From Ruminococcaceae bacterium UBA3903 (GTDB lineage: Bacteria; Bacillota; Clostridia; Oscillospirales; Acutalibacteraceae), in assembly GCA_002391625.1 (NCBI GenBank), contig DGFJ01000007.1, positions 16,113 to 80,112 of the forward strand: a DNA stretch of 64,000 nucleotides, given 5' to 3'. The translations under genes were made by a program, and so were the position numbers. Position 1 is the stretch's first letter. Each line of letters starts with the position of its first letter. The notes under the pieces were generated by a model. It ran no database searches. It was given only the letters and a program-made list of their open reading frames with translations, and was not told the DNA's origin. Shown piece after piece: positions 28,421 to 37,160 of the stretch.

Positions 28421-30565
28421 TTATAGGAACAATCTTGCAATGCTGGCAAACACAATGCAGGCAACGATTCCAATTAACGTTGGTATTACAGCAGCCAGTA
28501 AAGTCCATTTTTTACTATTAGTTTCTTTTTTTATGGTCATTAATGTTGTAGAACAAGGCCAATGCATCAAGGAAAACATCATCATACAAATAGCAGTAAC
28601 CCACGACCAGCCATTATCAACAAACAGCTGTTTCATTTGAACCAAACTATCTAATTCTAAAATACTTCCCTGTGCCATATATGCCATGATTATTATTGGA
28701 ATAACAATTTCGTTTGCTGGAAATCCCAGTATAAAAGCAATAAGTATTACACCATCCAACCCCATTAGCTGTGCAAATGGATCTAAAAATGCCGCACAAT
28801 GATTTAGCAAGCTAACATCACCAATATAAATATTTGCCAGTAACCAAATAACTAACCCCGCAGGTGCTGCTACAACTATGGCTCTGCCCAAAACAAATAA
28901 TGTCCTGTCGAAAATAGAACGTACAATGACCCTGCCAATCTGTGGTCTTCTATAGGGTGGCAGCTCCAATGTAAAAGAGGATGGAACACCTTTTAACAAA
29001 GTTTTTGACAGCAAACGTGTTACGCCAAATGTTATTAATACACCTGCCAAAATAACAATGGTCAGCAACAGTGCAGATAATAATGATGAAAAAGCACCCC
29101 CAGCAGCACCAATAAAAAACATTGTTAGTATGGCAATCAATGTTGGAAATCTACCATTACAAGGTACGAAATTGTTGGTAAGAATCGCCAACAACCGTTC
29201 CCTTGGAGAATCTATTATACGACAGCCAACAACGCCCGCTGCATTACAGCCAAATCCCATACACATAGTAAGAGCCTGCTTGCCACAGGCACAGCAACGT
29301 TTAAAGGGCTTATCTAAATTATATGCAACTCGTGGCAGATAGCCTGCATCCTCAAGCAAGGTAAACAAGGGGAAAAATATGGCCATTGGTGGCAGCATAA
29401 CAGATACAACCCATGCCAAAACACGGTACATTCCCAATACTAAAATTCCGTTTAGCCATTCTGGAGCATGAATATAATTAAAAAAATCTGTTAGTCTGTC
29501 CTGAAACCAAAACAATCCGTCAGCAATTAGCTGTGATGGGTAATTGGCCCCTGCTATGGTAATCCAAAAAATAAAGGCAAGCAGAAGAAGCATAACTGGA
29601 TAGCCTGTTGCTCTACTTGTTAATATTTTATCTATTTTTCTATCAGAAACACTATATTTATTTTTTTCATATGTAACTGCGTTGTCGCACACTCGCTCTG
29701 CCAAATTAACTAATGCAGTAACAATCATATCTTTAAATTTATCTGACGTAATTCCTGCTTGTGCCAGCATTTTATGTGCTTTCTCTAATGCTATAAACAG
29801 CTCTGGACTTTTCAAGAAATCCTCACCAAAGTATGAGTTAATTTCCTGTACAAGGGATTCGTCCTCATCTAACAGTTTTAAGCTTAACCATCGACTGTTT
29901 AATTTATTTAAAGATTTCTTTCTTACTATTGGTTCAATAATTCCAATGGCTTCTTCAATTATTTCTGGATATTGTATCTGTAAGGGCGAATTTTGTGTTG
30001 TATTACCAGTCACTTTATCTAAGGTATTCATTAGCACAGAAAGGCTCTTTGTTTTTCGTGCAACCGTACTAACAACAGGTACTCCCAATCTTTTAGATAT
30101 TGCAGTCAGGTCAATGGTAATGTTTTTTCGTTTAGCTTCATCCATTAAATTTACGCAGACAATCACCTTTTTAGAAATTTCTATGGTTTGTAAAACAAGA
30201 TTTAAATTTCTTTCCAGACAAGTTGCATCACATACAACGACAACAGCGTCAGGATCACCGAAGCAAATGAAATTTCGTGCTACCTCCTCTTCAGCGGAAT
30301 GAGCCATAAGTGAGTAGGTTCCAGGAATATCTACCATAACATACGACTGGTTTTTTGTAGAACAATAGCCCTGAGCGTTAGCAACAGTTTTTCCCGGCCA
30401 ATTACCGGTATGCTGATTCATACCGGTTAGTCCGTTAAAAACTGTACTTTTACCTACATTTGGGTTACCAGCTAAAGCAATAACCTTATCGCTTTTTCTT
30501 TGCTTTTTAATTTCAAGACCAGAATCTACCGCCTTAATTCCTAACGAACTGTTTGTCAAGCCCAT
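28421..30565 (-). CDS. feoB: Ferrous iron transport protein B
   Basis: FeoB is the Fe(II) permease with a cytoplasmic GTPase domain. The G1 motif GNPNVGKST is at residues 33-41 and the G3 motif DIPGTYS follows. The soluble helical domain leads to a membrane region starting near residue 330 with the gate motifs (PLFTLLEDAGYLPR, MGFGCNAAG). Length is 714 residues. An N-terminal extension of about 28 residues precedes the G domain. The ATG overlaps feoA by 10 bp and has a strong AAGGAGG site inside feoA. Confidence 0.95.
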   Translation of the reverse strand: MGLTNSSLGIKAVDSGLEIKKQRKSDKVIALAGNPNVGKSTVFNGLTGMNQHTGNWPGKTVANAQGYCSTKNQSYVMVDIPGTYSLMAHSAEEEVARNFICFGDPDAVVVVCDATCLERNLNLVLQTIEISKKVIVCVNLMDEAKRKNITIDLTAISKRLGVPVVSTVARKTKSLSVLMNTLDKVTGNTTQNSPLQIQYPEIIEEAIGIIEPIVRKKSLNKLNSRWLSLKLLDEDESLVQEINSYFGEDFLKSPELFIALEKAHKMLAQAGITSDKFKDMIVTALVNLAERVCDNAVTYEKNKYSVSDRKIDKILTSRATGYPVMLLLLAFIFWITIAGANYPSQLIADGLFWFQDRLTDFFNYIHAPEWLNGILVLGMYRVLAWVVSVMLPPMAIFFPLFTLLEDAGYLPRVAYNLDKPFKRCCACGKQALTMCMGFGCNAAGVVGCRIIDSPRERLLAILTNNFVPCNGRFPTLIAILTMFFIGAAGGAFSSLLSALLLTIVILAGVLITFGVTRLLSKTLLKGVPSSFTLELPPYRRPQIGRVIVRSIFDRTLFVLGRAIVVAAPAGLVIWLLANIYIGDVSLLNHCAAFLDPFAQLMGLDGVILIAFILGFPANEIVIPIIIMAYMAQGSILELDSLVQMKQLFVDNGWSWVTAICMMMFSLMHWPCSTTLMTIKKETNSKKWTLLAAVIPTLIGIVACIVFASIARLFL

Positions 30566-30816
30566 TTTTCTGTTCCTCCTTGACAGGAGTCTATCAGAAT
30601 ATTTTTACAATCATCTGAACGTATTGCAATTACTGCACCTCGAATTAGGAAAGCTGATGGATCGCCCCCTGGGCTGCGACCTAAGCACTCTATATGTGTA
30701 TTTTCAACTAATCCAATATCCAGCAACCGCCTTCTCATACTTCCTGAAGAATTAAGTGCACTTACAATCCCACGCTCACCTGGTTTTATATCATTTAAAT
30801 TATAATATCTATTCAT
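30556..30816 (-). CDS. feoA: Ferrous iron transport protein A
   Basis: FeoA is a small SH3-like cytoplasmic partner of FeoB. The 86-residue sequence has KPGERGIVSAL, MRRRLLDIGLVENT and AVIAIRSDDCKNI, all typical of FeoA. It overlaps feoB by 10 bp, so translation is coupled. It is transcribed away from a DtxR-family gene, from which a 104-bp intergenic region with putative operators separates it. Confidence 0.92.
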   Translation of the reverse strand: MNRYYNLNDIKPGERGIVSALNSSGSMRRRLLDIGLVENTHIECLGRSPGGDPSAFLIRGAVIAIRSDDCKNILIDSCQGGTEKWA

Positions 30817-30840
30817 AGTGTTATCGCCCTTCGAATAAAG

Positions 30841-30894
30841 TTAGGATAAGGAAACTTTCTACTGATAGAATATTCAGGTGTAATAGAAAGTGTT
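30841..30894. promoter_or_regulatory. Candidate metalloregulator operator between feoA and the DtxR-family gene
   Basis: The intergenic region contains a TTAGGATAAGG sequence (30841-30851) resembling a DtxR-type half-site, a short palindrome TTCTA-CTGA-TAGAA (30857-30870), and a wider inverted repeat ACTTTCTA/TAGAAAGT (30854-30861 with 30884-30891). Placement between feoAB and its likely regulator supports a role in iron or manganese control, but which element is bound is unknown. Confidence 0.4.
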
Positions 30895-30920
30895 ACATAT
30901 ATATTTAAGGGAGTATAGCA

Positions 30921-31361
30921 ATGAATAATGCAGATGAATTTTATACAATAAAAGGTTATCAGCTAAACCAACATATAGGCTTAACCAGTGCAATGGAGGA
31001 CTATCTAGAGATGATTTATCGTATGCTTCAGCATAGTCAACAGGTCAGAGTTAATGAGCTGTCTAAAAGTCTGCACGTAAAGCCGTCATCTACTTCAAAG
31101 ATGGTTCAACAATTAAGTGATTTAGGCTACATACAAGGAAAAAAGTATGGTGTTATTGCTATTACTGACAAGGGTGAGGATTTAGGTAGATATTTATTAC
31201 ACCGTCACAATATCATCCATGATTTTTTACGGTTACTAAATCATTCTGATACTGAATTGGAGGAGGCAGAAAAAATTGAGCATTTTCTAAGTAAAAGAAC
31301 AGTGGAAAACCTAAATAATCTAACTAATACATTAATCGCAAATAAAATATTTAACTTGTAA
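30921..31361 (+). CDS. DtxR/MntR-family metal-dependent regulator
   Basis: The protein has a DtxR-type winged helix at about residues 18-75 (SAMEDYLEMIYRM, KPSSTSKMVQQLSDLGYI), then the dimerisation segment with HRHNIIHDFLRLL and EAEKIEHFLS carrying the His and Glu metal ligands. Length (146 aa) matches MntR-like proteins that lack the SH3 domain. Its divergent position next to feoAB suggests it senses Fe(II) and represses feoAB; a manganese regulator cannot be excluded. The ATG follows AAGGGAG at a suitable distance. Confidence 0.88.
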   Translation: MNNADEFYTIKGYQLNQHIGLTSAMEDYLEMIYRMLQHSQQVRVNELSKSLHVKPSSTSKMVQQLSDLGYIQGKKYGVIAITDKGEDLGRYLLHRHNIIHDFLRLLNHSDTELEEAEKIEHFLSKRTVENLNNLTNTLIANKIFNL

Positions 31362-31384
31362 CAGATATGAACAACTTACCCTTT

Positions 31385-31570
31385 ACCTACTTGGCAATTT
31401 GGTAATTGACGGTGACTCACCGCCATCCTACTACAATACCGTACATGCCCTTTGACATATGGCGTTTTGATTATTCAAAGCTGTGCCTATTGGCTGTGTG
31501 TTTCCCACTACTAGGGAAAACTAGGGGACCTTAATCCATTAAGCTTACGCCAATTCAGGGCAAACCAAAA
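31385..31570 (+). ncRNA. Probable structured non-coding RNA, class not identified
   Basis: This stretch has no gene on either strand but is much less AT-rich than other gaps and holds several hairpins. They are CGGTG/CACCG (31410-31414 with 31418-31422), CTTTGA/TCAAAG (31450-31455 with 31475-31480), TTTCCC/GGGAAA (31501-31506 with 31514-31519) and CTTAA/TTAAG (31530-31534 with 31539-31543). Two closing pairings are possible, TTGGC/GCCAA (31391-31395 with 31549-31553) and TTTGGT/ACCAAA (31398-31403 with 31564-31569); together they would make a pseudoknot. A terminator follows at 31573. I assign the plus strand because the ilvE terminator blocks read-through from the other side. It is not a tmRNA, RNase P or T-box as far as I can see. 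Confidence 0.45.
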
Positions 31571-31615
31571 AAAATCAGGTGATAGCGAAATTACTATCAC
31601 CTGATTAATATTTTT
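31567..31615. terminator. Intrinsic terminator of ilvE, possibly bidirectional
   Basis: A perfect 13-bp stem (31573-31585 with 31594-31606) has an 8-nt loop. Eight A on the left give a strong U tract for the minus strand (ilvE), and ATATTTTT on the right could serve the putative RNA on the plus strand. Confidence 0.85.
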
Positions 31616-31683
31616 ATGTTTCTAATTTTTGAGAACTATTTATAAGCGATTTACATTTAAGTTAGCTGCAAACAAGCTTAATA

Positions 31684-32751
31684 TTAAACCTCAACTGTCC
31701 AACCCATTGTATCTTCTATTTTACCCCATTGGATTCCTGTTAAGTTATCGTACAATTTTTGAGTAATTTCACCTATTTCGCCATTGTTAATTGACATCAC
31801 CTTATCGCCCCATTTTAGCTCACCAATAGGAGAAATAACAGCAGCTGTACCTGAACCAAAGGCCTCCTGAAGCTTGCCATCGTCATATGCCTTGGCAACC
31901 TCGTCAATAGATAGATGACGTTCCTCAACCTCATATCCCCATGAACGCAATAACTCAATAGAGGACATACGTGTTATACCTGATAAAATTGAACCCTGTA
32001 GACTAGGAGTAATAATCTTATTATCAATAATGAAAAATACATTCATTGTGCCAACCTCTTCAATGTACTTTCTTTCCACACCGTCTAGCCACAGAACCTG
32101 TGTATATCCCAGCTTTTCAGACTCATCCTGAGCTTTCAGTGAAGCAGCGTAGTTACCAGCGGTTTTTGTAAAGCCCATACCACCTCTAACGGCACGAACA
32201 TAGTTCTGCTCAACGTAAATTCTAACTGGGTTTAGTCCCTCTGGATAATAAGCACCAACTGGTGAACAAATAACAGCAAATGTTAAATGATGTGCAGGAT
32301 GTACACCAACAGCAGCATCTGTAGCAAATATAAAAGGACGCAGGTACAGTGATGTACCCTCAGCAGTAGGAATCCATGGCTCTTCTATTTCTACAAGCTT
32401 CTTTATTGCCTCAACACAGAAGGCCTCGTCAACCTGTGGAATACACAAGCGTTCATTAGACACGTTTAATCTAGCCATATTTTTCTCAGGTCTGAACAAT
32501 AATGTTTTGCCATCAGCATTTTTGTAAGCCTTCATACCCTCAAAAACTTCTTGACCGTAATGCAGGCACATAGCAGCAGGTGACAGCTCAAAAGGTCCAA
32601 ATGGGACAATTCTTGGGTTATGCCAACCCTCGCCCTTATCATAGTTCATTACAAACATATGGTCTGTGAATATTTTACCAAATCCCAAAGAACCTTGGTC
32701 TGTTGGTTTTTGTTTTGGATTTTTTGTTAGTTCAATTTTAATCTGTTCCAT
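31684..32751 (-). CDS. ilvE: Branched-chain amino acid aminotransferase
   Basis: IlvE transfers amino groups between glutamate and the branched-chain 2-oxo acids; it is a fold-type IV PLP enzyme. CLHYGQEVFEGMKAY at about residues 62-76, FRPEKNMARLNVSN, GGMGFTKTAGNYAASLKAQ with the PLP lysine, and FGSGTAAVISPIGEL are characteristic of the group II, mitochondrial-like branch. Length is 355. AGGGG lies 8 nt before the ATG. Monocistronic, with a promoter at 32795-32823 and a terminator. No T-box leader is seen. Confidence 0.95.
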   Translation of the reverse strand: MEQIKIELTKNPKQKPTDQGSLGFGKIFTDHMFVMNYDKGEGWHNPRIVPFGPFELSPAAMCLHYGQEVFEGMKAYKNADGKTLLFRPEKNMARLNVSNERLCIPQVDEAFCVEAIKKLVEIEEPWIPTAEGTSLYLRPFIFATDAAVGVHPAHHLTFAVICSPVGAYYPEGLNPVRIYVEQNYVRAVRGGMGFTKTAGNYAASLKAQDESEKLGYTQVLWLDGVERKYIEEVGTMNVFFIIDNKIITPSLQGSILSGITRMSSIELLRSWGYEVEERHLSIDEVAKAYDDGKLQEAFGSGTAAVISPIGELKWGDKVMSINNGEIGEITQKLYDNLTGIQWGKIEDTMGWTVEV

Positions 32752-32794
32752 TATTTATACCCCTCAGTTAAATTTACTAAATTTTGCAATTTTT

Positions 32795-32823
32795 ATTTTA
32801 TCACTTATTATTGCATTTTGCAA
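32795..32823 (-). promoter_or_regulatory. Promoter of ilvE
   Basis: On the minus strand TTGCAA (32818-32823), a 17-bp spacer and TAAAAT (32795-32800) lie about 45 bp before the ilvE start. Confidence 0.55.
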
Positions 32824-32850
32824 GCTACCACAACAAATACTGCAAAATTG

Positions 32851-33720
32851 TTATTCTATCATCACTTTTTTCATATCCTTAGGCAAATCAGCAGAAAGAA
32901 AGATTTCTTTTTCTGTTACCGGATGCAGAAAACCCACTTCACCGCAATGCAATGCCTGTCTATTAATTGCTTTTAAGCTACCGCCATACATATCATCACC
33001 AGCCAAAGGATAGCCAATGTATGACATATGCACCCTAATTTGATGTGTCCTGCCCGTTTCTAATTTAATAGCTAACAATGTATGATTGCTGCTAAATTTT
33101 ATTGGTTTATAGTGGGTTATTGCTGTTATACCACAAACGCCTGCTTGTCGCTGGATTGTATGGCCTTCCTTCAAGGCTATTTTTGCATTAACTGTACCTT
33201 CGACCTTTAGCTGTCCATCACAAATAGCATAATAGGTTTTATCAATATTTTTCCCTAAAATAGCCGCAGCATATTTATTTTTAGCAATGACCACCAGCCC
33301 TGTAGTATCACGGTCCAATCTGTTAATTGCACGAAAGGTTCGTATTTCGGATTTTGACTGCATATAATAGGCAACACCATTTGCTAATGTATCTGTAACA
33401 TGGTTATGTGTTGGGTGGACAGGCATATATGGTGGCTTATTAATTACCATTAAATGCTCATCCTCATAAATAATGTCTAAATCCATTTTTATAGGAATTA
33501 TATCGTTCCTGTCAGCTGGCAAATTAATCACAACTTCATCACCGTTATACACTTTATCAATGGCTCTTATATGCTCCCCATTACAGGTAATTCCTAATGG
33601 AGTTTGTTTTAGCTTAATTAGCATACGAGTTGAAACACCGCAGTGATTTTTCAAAAAGTCCTTTACAGTTATGTCATTATGATTTTTTGTGACCTGAAAA
33701 GTTATATTTGTATTATTCAT
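32851..33720 (-). CDS. RluA family pseudouridine synthase
   Basis: This RNA pseudouridine synthase has the catalytic aspartate in AINRLDRDTTGLVVIAK, KPPYMPVHPTHNH upstream of it, and ETGRTHQIRVHMSYIGYPLAGD in the C-terminal third (landmarks of RluA/RluC/RluD proteins). An S4-like N-terminal segment (about residues 15-70, VKDFLKNHCGVSTRMLIKLK) is present. The target uridine in rRNA or tRNA cannot be assigned. The start is either ATG 33720 or GTG 33729; spacing to the G-rich site favours neither clearly. It follows the DUF1294 gene by about 10 bp. Confidence 0.88.
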   Translation of the reverse strand: MNNTNITFQVTKNHNDITVKDFLKNHCGVSTRMLIKLKQTPLGITCNGEHIRAIDKVYNGDEVVINLPADRNDIIPIKMDLDIIYEDEHLMVINKPPYMPVHPTHNHVTDTLANGVAYYMQSKSEIRTFRAINRLDRDTTGLVVIAKNKYAAAILGKNIDKTYYAICDGQLKVEGTVNAKIALKEGHTIQRQAGVCGITAITHYKPIKFSSNHTLLAIKLETGRTHQIRVHMSYIGYPLAGDDMYGGSLKAINRQALHCGEVGFLHPVTEKEIFLSADLPKDMKKVMIE

Positions 33721-33730
33721 AAACCCCACA

Positions 33731-34021
33731 CTACTTTCCCAAAAGAATACTAATTAACAAAATCACAAAAACCTCTGCTAAAAAAATAGCTGGTATTCCA
33801 ATCATGAATTTTAATTTTCTAGTTTTATGTCTAATAATATGCATGGTTATATACATTCCCACTGCCCCGCCAAATGCAGACACTAACAGTAACGTAGCCT
33901 CTTTAACTCGCCAGCCATGGTGAACTGCTCTATATTTATCAAGGATTGTTATTATTACAGCAAACAGGTTAACAGCAATTAAATATGTAATGATTATAGT
34001 TATATGCCAAGGCAGTTCCAT
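33731..34021 (-). CDS. DUF1294 domain membrane protein
   Basis: This is a 96-residue protein with three hydrophobic segments (about 8-28, 42-60, 72-93). IILDKYRAVHHGWRVKEATLL-like sequence in the middle, then SAFGGAVGMYITMHIIRHKT, is the DUF1294 signature (Asp-Lys, Trp-Arg, Gly-Gly and Arg-His-Lys-Thr). Function is unknown. It has a clear AAAAGGAG site and is the first gene of a short operon with the pseudouridine synthase. Confidence 0.85.
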   Translation of the reverse strand: MELPWHITIIITYLIAVNLFAVIITILDKYRAVHHGWRVKEATLLLVSAFGGAVGMYITMHIIRHKTRKLKFMIGIPAIFLAEVFVILLISILLGK

Positions 34022-34104
34022 AAATTAGCTCCTTTTGTAATAAATGAAGTGATATTTGCTTATATATATAGCAAGATAAAATCAAGGAAAGGATTAATAA
34101 TAAA

Positions 34105-35373
34105 ATGGTTTATCGAATAAAAATTAAGTCACCATTTGTAGTAGCTGTTTCATTGTTGCTGGTTACTGTAATTTTATCAATAATAATAACAGGAAACAAT
34201 GGTCAACAGAAAAAAGCCCTTGATGCCAACCAAGCTTCAATATCTACAGAGCTAACACAATTTCAACCTGTTAATGGGGAATATAAAAAGCACAGCGGGG
34301 ATATGCAGGCTGTTTGGGTGTCATACCTATCCCTGTCATTGAAGGATGATTTCAGCGAACAAGCTTTCAAGGAGAATTTTGACAATATAATAAAAACAGC
34401 AAAGGAACATAAAATTAATACCTTAATAGTCCATGTGCGTCCATTTGGTGATGCTTTATATCCATCTAAATATTATCCTTGGTCACATATTTTAACAGGC
34501 ACACAAGGAAACGACCCAGGGTATGACCCACTAAAATACATGATAGAAGCCACACATAACGCTGGTTTGGAGTTTCAAGCATGGATAAATCCTTTGCGAA
34601 TAAAATCCAAGGATATACCAAAGACCCTGTGTGACAGCAGTTTATTTAATAAATGGAACAAGGAGGATAAAACAAAGGACTATGTTTTATCCTATGAGGA
34701 TGGTTATTACTTAAATCCAGCCATAGACGAGGTAAGAGAAACAATTATTAATGGTGTTCAAGAAATAGTAGAAAACTATGCTGTAGATGGAATACATTTT
34801 GATGATTATTTTTATCCCACAGAAGACAGCTCCTTTGATAAAACCTCATATAAGGCATATTTAGATAGCCTAGATGACGAGTGTGTTCCACTGACGCTAA
34901 ACGACTGGAGATGTGCTAATATAAACAAATTAATTGCTGGGGTTTATGGAAAAATTCACTCTATAACAAATAACGTAGAGTTTGGGATTTCTCCACAATG
35001 TAACATAAATAATGATATTAATATGGGTGCCGATGTGTACTCCTGGTGCAGCACCTATGGATACATAGATTATGTCTGTCCACAGCTATATGTAAATTTT
35101 GACCACGCACTTTTACCATTTAACACAACAGCTGACAAATGGAAAAAATTAATAACCAATGACAAAATAAAATTTTATATAGGGTTAGCTGTGTATAAGG
35201 CAGGCAGTGATGTAGATGATGGCACATGGGAAAAATCTAATGATATATTAAAGCAAGAAATAGAATATGGAAAAGAAATTGGCGTAGATGGATTTATGCT
35301 ATATGACATTGAATATCTGGTTAAAGAACAAACACAAAAAGAAGTGGAAAATGTTATGTCTGTTTTAAATTAA
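34105..35373 (+). CDS. Membrane-anchored GHL10/DUF187-type glycosyl hydrolase-like protein
   Basis: An uncleaved signal or anchor occupies about residues 8-30. The rest matches the GHL10 (DUF187, YngK-like) family: AVWVSYLSL at about 69-77, NTLIVHVRPFGDALYPS, FQAWINPLRI, YAVDGIHFDDYFYP with the likely catalytic acidic residues, and GVDGFMLYDIEYL near the end. Such proteins are thought to be secreted hydrolases acting on glycans, perhaps cell-wall linked, but their substrate is not established. Length is 422 residues. Its stop overlaps the end of the convergent mtaB by 9 bp. Confidence 0.83.
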   Translation: MVYRIKIKSPFVVAVSLLLVTVILSIIITGNNGQQKKALDANQASISTELTQFQPVNGEYKKHSGDMQAVWVSYLSLSLKDDFSEQAFKENFDNIIKTAKEHKINTLIVHVRPFGDALYPSKYYPWSHILTGTQGNDPGYDPLKYMIEATHNAGLEFQAWINPLRIKSKDIPKTLCDSSLFNKWNKEDKTKDYVLSYEDGYYLNPAIDEVRETIINGVQEIVENYAVDGIHFDDYFYPTEDSSFDKTSYKAYLDSLDDECVPLTLNDWRCANINKLIAGVYGKIHSITNNVEFGISPQCNINNDINMGADVYSWCSTYGYIDYVCPQLYVNFDHALLPFNTTADKWKKLITNDKIKFYIGLAVYKAGSDVDDGTWEKSNDILKQEIEYGKEIGVDGFMLYDIEYLVKEQTQKEVENVMSVLN

Positions 35374-36648
35374 CTCTCCTATACATTTAGACGCTGTTAC
35401 ATTTGTAATCTTAATCCTTCGTATTTCACCGCCAATAGGCTCATTCGTCTTTACCACAACAGGTGTGTAGTTCCTTGTATAGCCATCAAAGGTTCCCTCG
35501 TGTGGCGTTTCAAATAAAACCTCTTCCACCCTGCCTATTTGATTATGCAGCGATTGAATTCTGGTTTCATCAGTTATAGCTATCATTTTTACAGAACGTT
35601 TTTTCTTTGTTATTTCATCCACCTGATTAGGTGCTTTATCAGCAACAGTACCAGGGCGGCGTGAATATTCAAAAACGTGTGCCTTATCAAAGGCTACCAC
35701 CTTAGCGAACTCTAAGGATTGGTTAAACTCCAAATCAGTTTCACCAGGAAAGCCAACCATTATATCTGTTGTTATGGTACAGTTATCAAACGCATTCCTT
35801 AGATTGTTGACTATTTCCAAATAATCAGCGGTGTTATAATGTCTGTTCATACGTTTAAGTGTTTCATCACAGCCACTTTGTAACGACAGATGGAACTGTG
35901 GGCAAAGCTTATCCATTTTTGATATTCTATTAATAGTGTTAATGTCCATCCGCTCAGGCTCCAATGAGCCAAGACGCACCCTCTCAATACCGTCCACACT
36001 ACAAGCAGCCTCAATAGCATCTGCTAAATCCATATTAAGCTCTTGACCATATGCTGATAAGTTTATCCCCACCAATACAATCTCCTTGTAGCCGCTGTCA
36101 GCTAGTCTTGTAAGCTCCTCTAATATGCTGTCCAATGATTTTGAACGTACCCTGCCACGGGCATAGGGAATAATACAATATGAACAAAAGCGGTTACAGC
36201 CATCCTCTATTTTAACAAAGGCACGGGTACGTTCGTTAAAGGTTGAAACTATCATAGGTTCAAAAGCATCATCCTTGGAATGGTCCGATACATCTATAAT
36301 TCTTTGTGGATTTAGCAAATACCTTTCAATAGCTGGTAAAAGCTTACCTCTATTGCGATTGCCAAGTATTATGTCAGCATCACCAAGGCGTATATCATTA
36401 GGAAACGCTTGGGATAAACAGCCAGTTAATATAATTATACAATGTGGGTTTTCTCTGCGAACCCTATGCAGCAGCTTAACTGCCTTACTATCGCTGACAG
36501 AGGTTACTGTACAGGAGTTAATCACAACAATATCTGCTAAATTTTTATCATCAATATGTGTATAGCCAGAATTAATAAGTTTTTCGTGCATAATTTGTGA
36601 TTCGTACTGGTTAACCTTACAACCAAGTGTTATAATGTAGAATTTCAT
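35365..36648 (-). CDS. mtaB: tRNA N6-threonylcarbamoyladenosine-37 methylthiotransferase MtaB
   Basis: MtaB is a radical-SAM enzyme that converts t6A37 to ms2t6A37 in tRNA. It has an N-terminal UPF0004 domain (ITLGCKVNQYES at residues 5-16 with a cluster cysteine, and NSCTVTSVSD), the radical-SAM CxxxCxxC motif in DGCNRFCSYC, and a C-terminal TRAM domain. At 427 residues it is full length. I chose ATG 36648, with GGAG 11 nt upstream; a much longer frame would run through the divergent promoter region. A promoter with TTGTTC (36693-36698) and TATTCT (36670-36675) fits this start. Confidence 0.93.
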   Translation of the reverse strand: MKFYIITLGCKVNQYESQIMHEKLINSGYTHIDDKNLADIVVINSCTVTSVSDSKAVKLLHRVRRENPHCIIILTGCLSQAFPNDIRLGDADIILGNRNRGKLLPAIERYLLNPQRIIDVSDHSKDDAFEPMIVSTFNERTRAFVKIEDGCNRFCSYCIIPYARGRVRSKSLDSILEELTRLADSGYKEIVLVGINLSAYGQELNMDLADAIEAACSVDGIERVRLGSLEPERMDINTINRISKMDKLCPQFHLSLQSGCDETLKRMNRHYNTADYLEIVNNLRNAFDNCTITTDIMVGFPGETDLEFNQSLEFAKVVAFDKAHVFEYSRRPGTVADKAPNQVDEITKKKRSVKMIAITDETRIQSLHNQIGRVEEVLFETPHEGTFDGYTRNYTPVVVKTNEPIGGEIRRIKITNVTASKCIGELI

Positions 36649-36752
36649 AAATAATTTATCTCCAAATATAGAATAATTTGTCAAAATCCTTTGAACAATC
36701 ATAGAATATGTTAAGCAATTCGTTGAAGAATTTAGCTTATTTCGTTTTTTAG

Positions 36753-36781
36753 TTGACCTTCTCAAACCTAAGTGGTAAGAT
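36753..36781 (+). promoter_or_regulatory. Promoter of the HPr-like gene
   Basis: TTGACC (36753-36758), a 17-bp spacer and TAAGAT (36776-36781) precede the GGAGGA site of the HPr-like gene by about 23 bp. Confidence 0.6.
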
Positions 36782-36816
36782 AATACACGATAATTATAGG
36801 TATTGGAGGAAGTAAA

Positions 36817-37059
36817 ATGTATAGCACAACTATTTCTATTCCTAATATTGACGCTGCAAAAAATTTTGTAGACGTTATGGGAAAATACAACGGTTTTTTT
36901 ATGCAGATTAAAAGTGAGAATCTTACTATTGACCCTCACTCAATCATGGGTGTGTTAAGCCTAGACTTAACAAAAAAACTAACTTTGGAAACAGACGAAA
37001 ATTATCCACAGGAATTTATTAGTGACATCTCTTTGTTTGTTGTCGAACCAGAAGACTAA
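36817..37059 (+). CDS. HPr-like protein lacking the phospho-accepting histidine
   Basis: The 80-residue protein matches HPr in length and in the regulatory-serine region: S42-IMGVLSLDL corresponds to Ser46 of HPr and its following helix. The usual HARPA active site, expected near residue 10-16, is replaced by PNIDAAKNFV, so it cannot accept phosphate from enzyme I in the normal way. A role like Crh, as a regulatory partner phosphorylated on serine by HPr kinase, is possible but not shown. It is monocistronic, with its own promoter, a strong GGAGGA site and a terminator. Confidence 0.75.
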   Translation: MYSTTISIPNIDAAKNFVDVMGKYNGFFMQIKSENLTIDPHSIMGVLSLDLTKKLTLETDENYPQEFISDISLFVVEPED

Positions 37060-37160
37060 GCTTGAATTAAGTATAAATTCAACCTAGATAAAAGTCAATG
37101 ATTAATGTGTTATCCCTTGTAATTGCTATATCAACAGTTATATCCGTAACATAATTCATT

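Noticed and set aside
32752..32850. T-box or attenuator leader before ilvE
   Set aside because: The leader is too short and has neither the T-box sequence nor a terminator hairpin.
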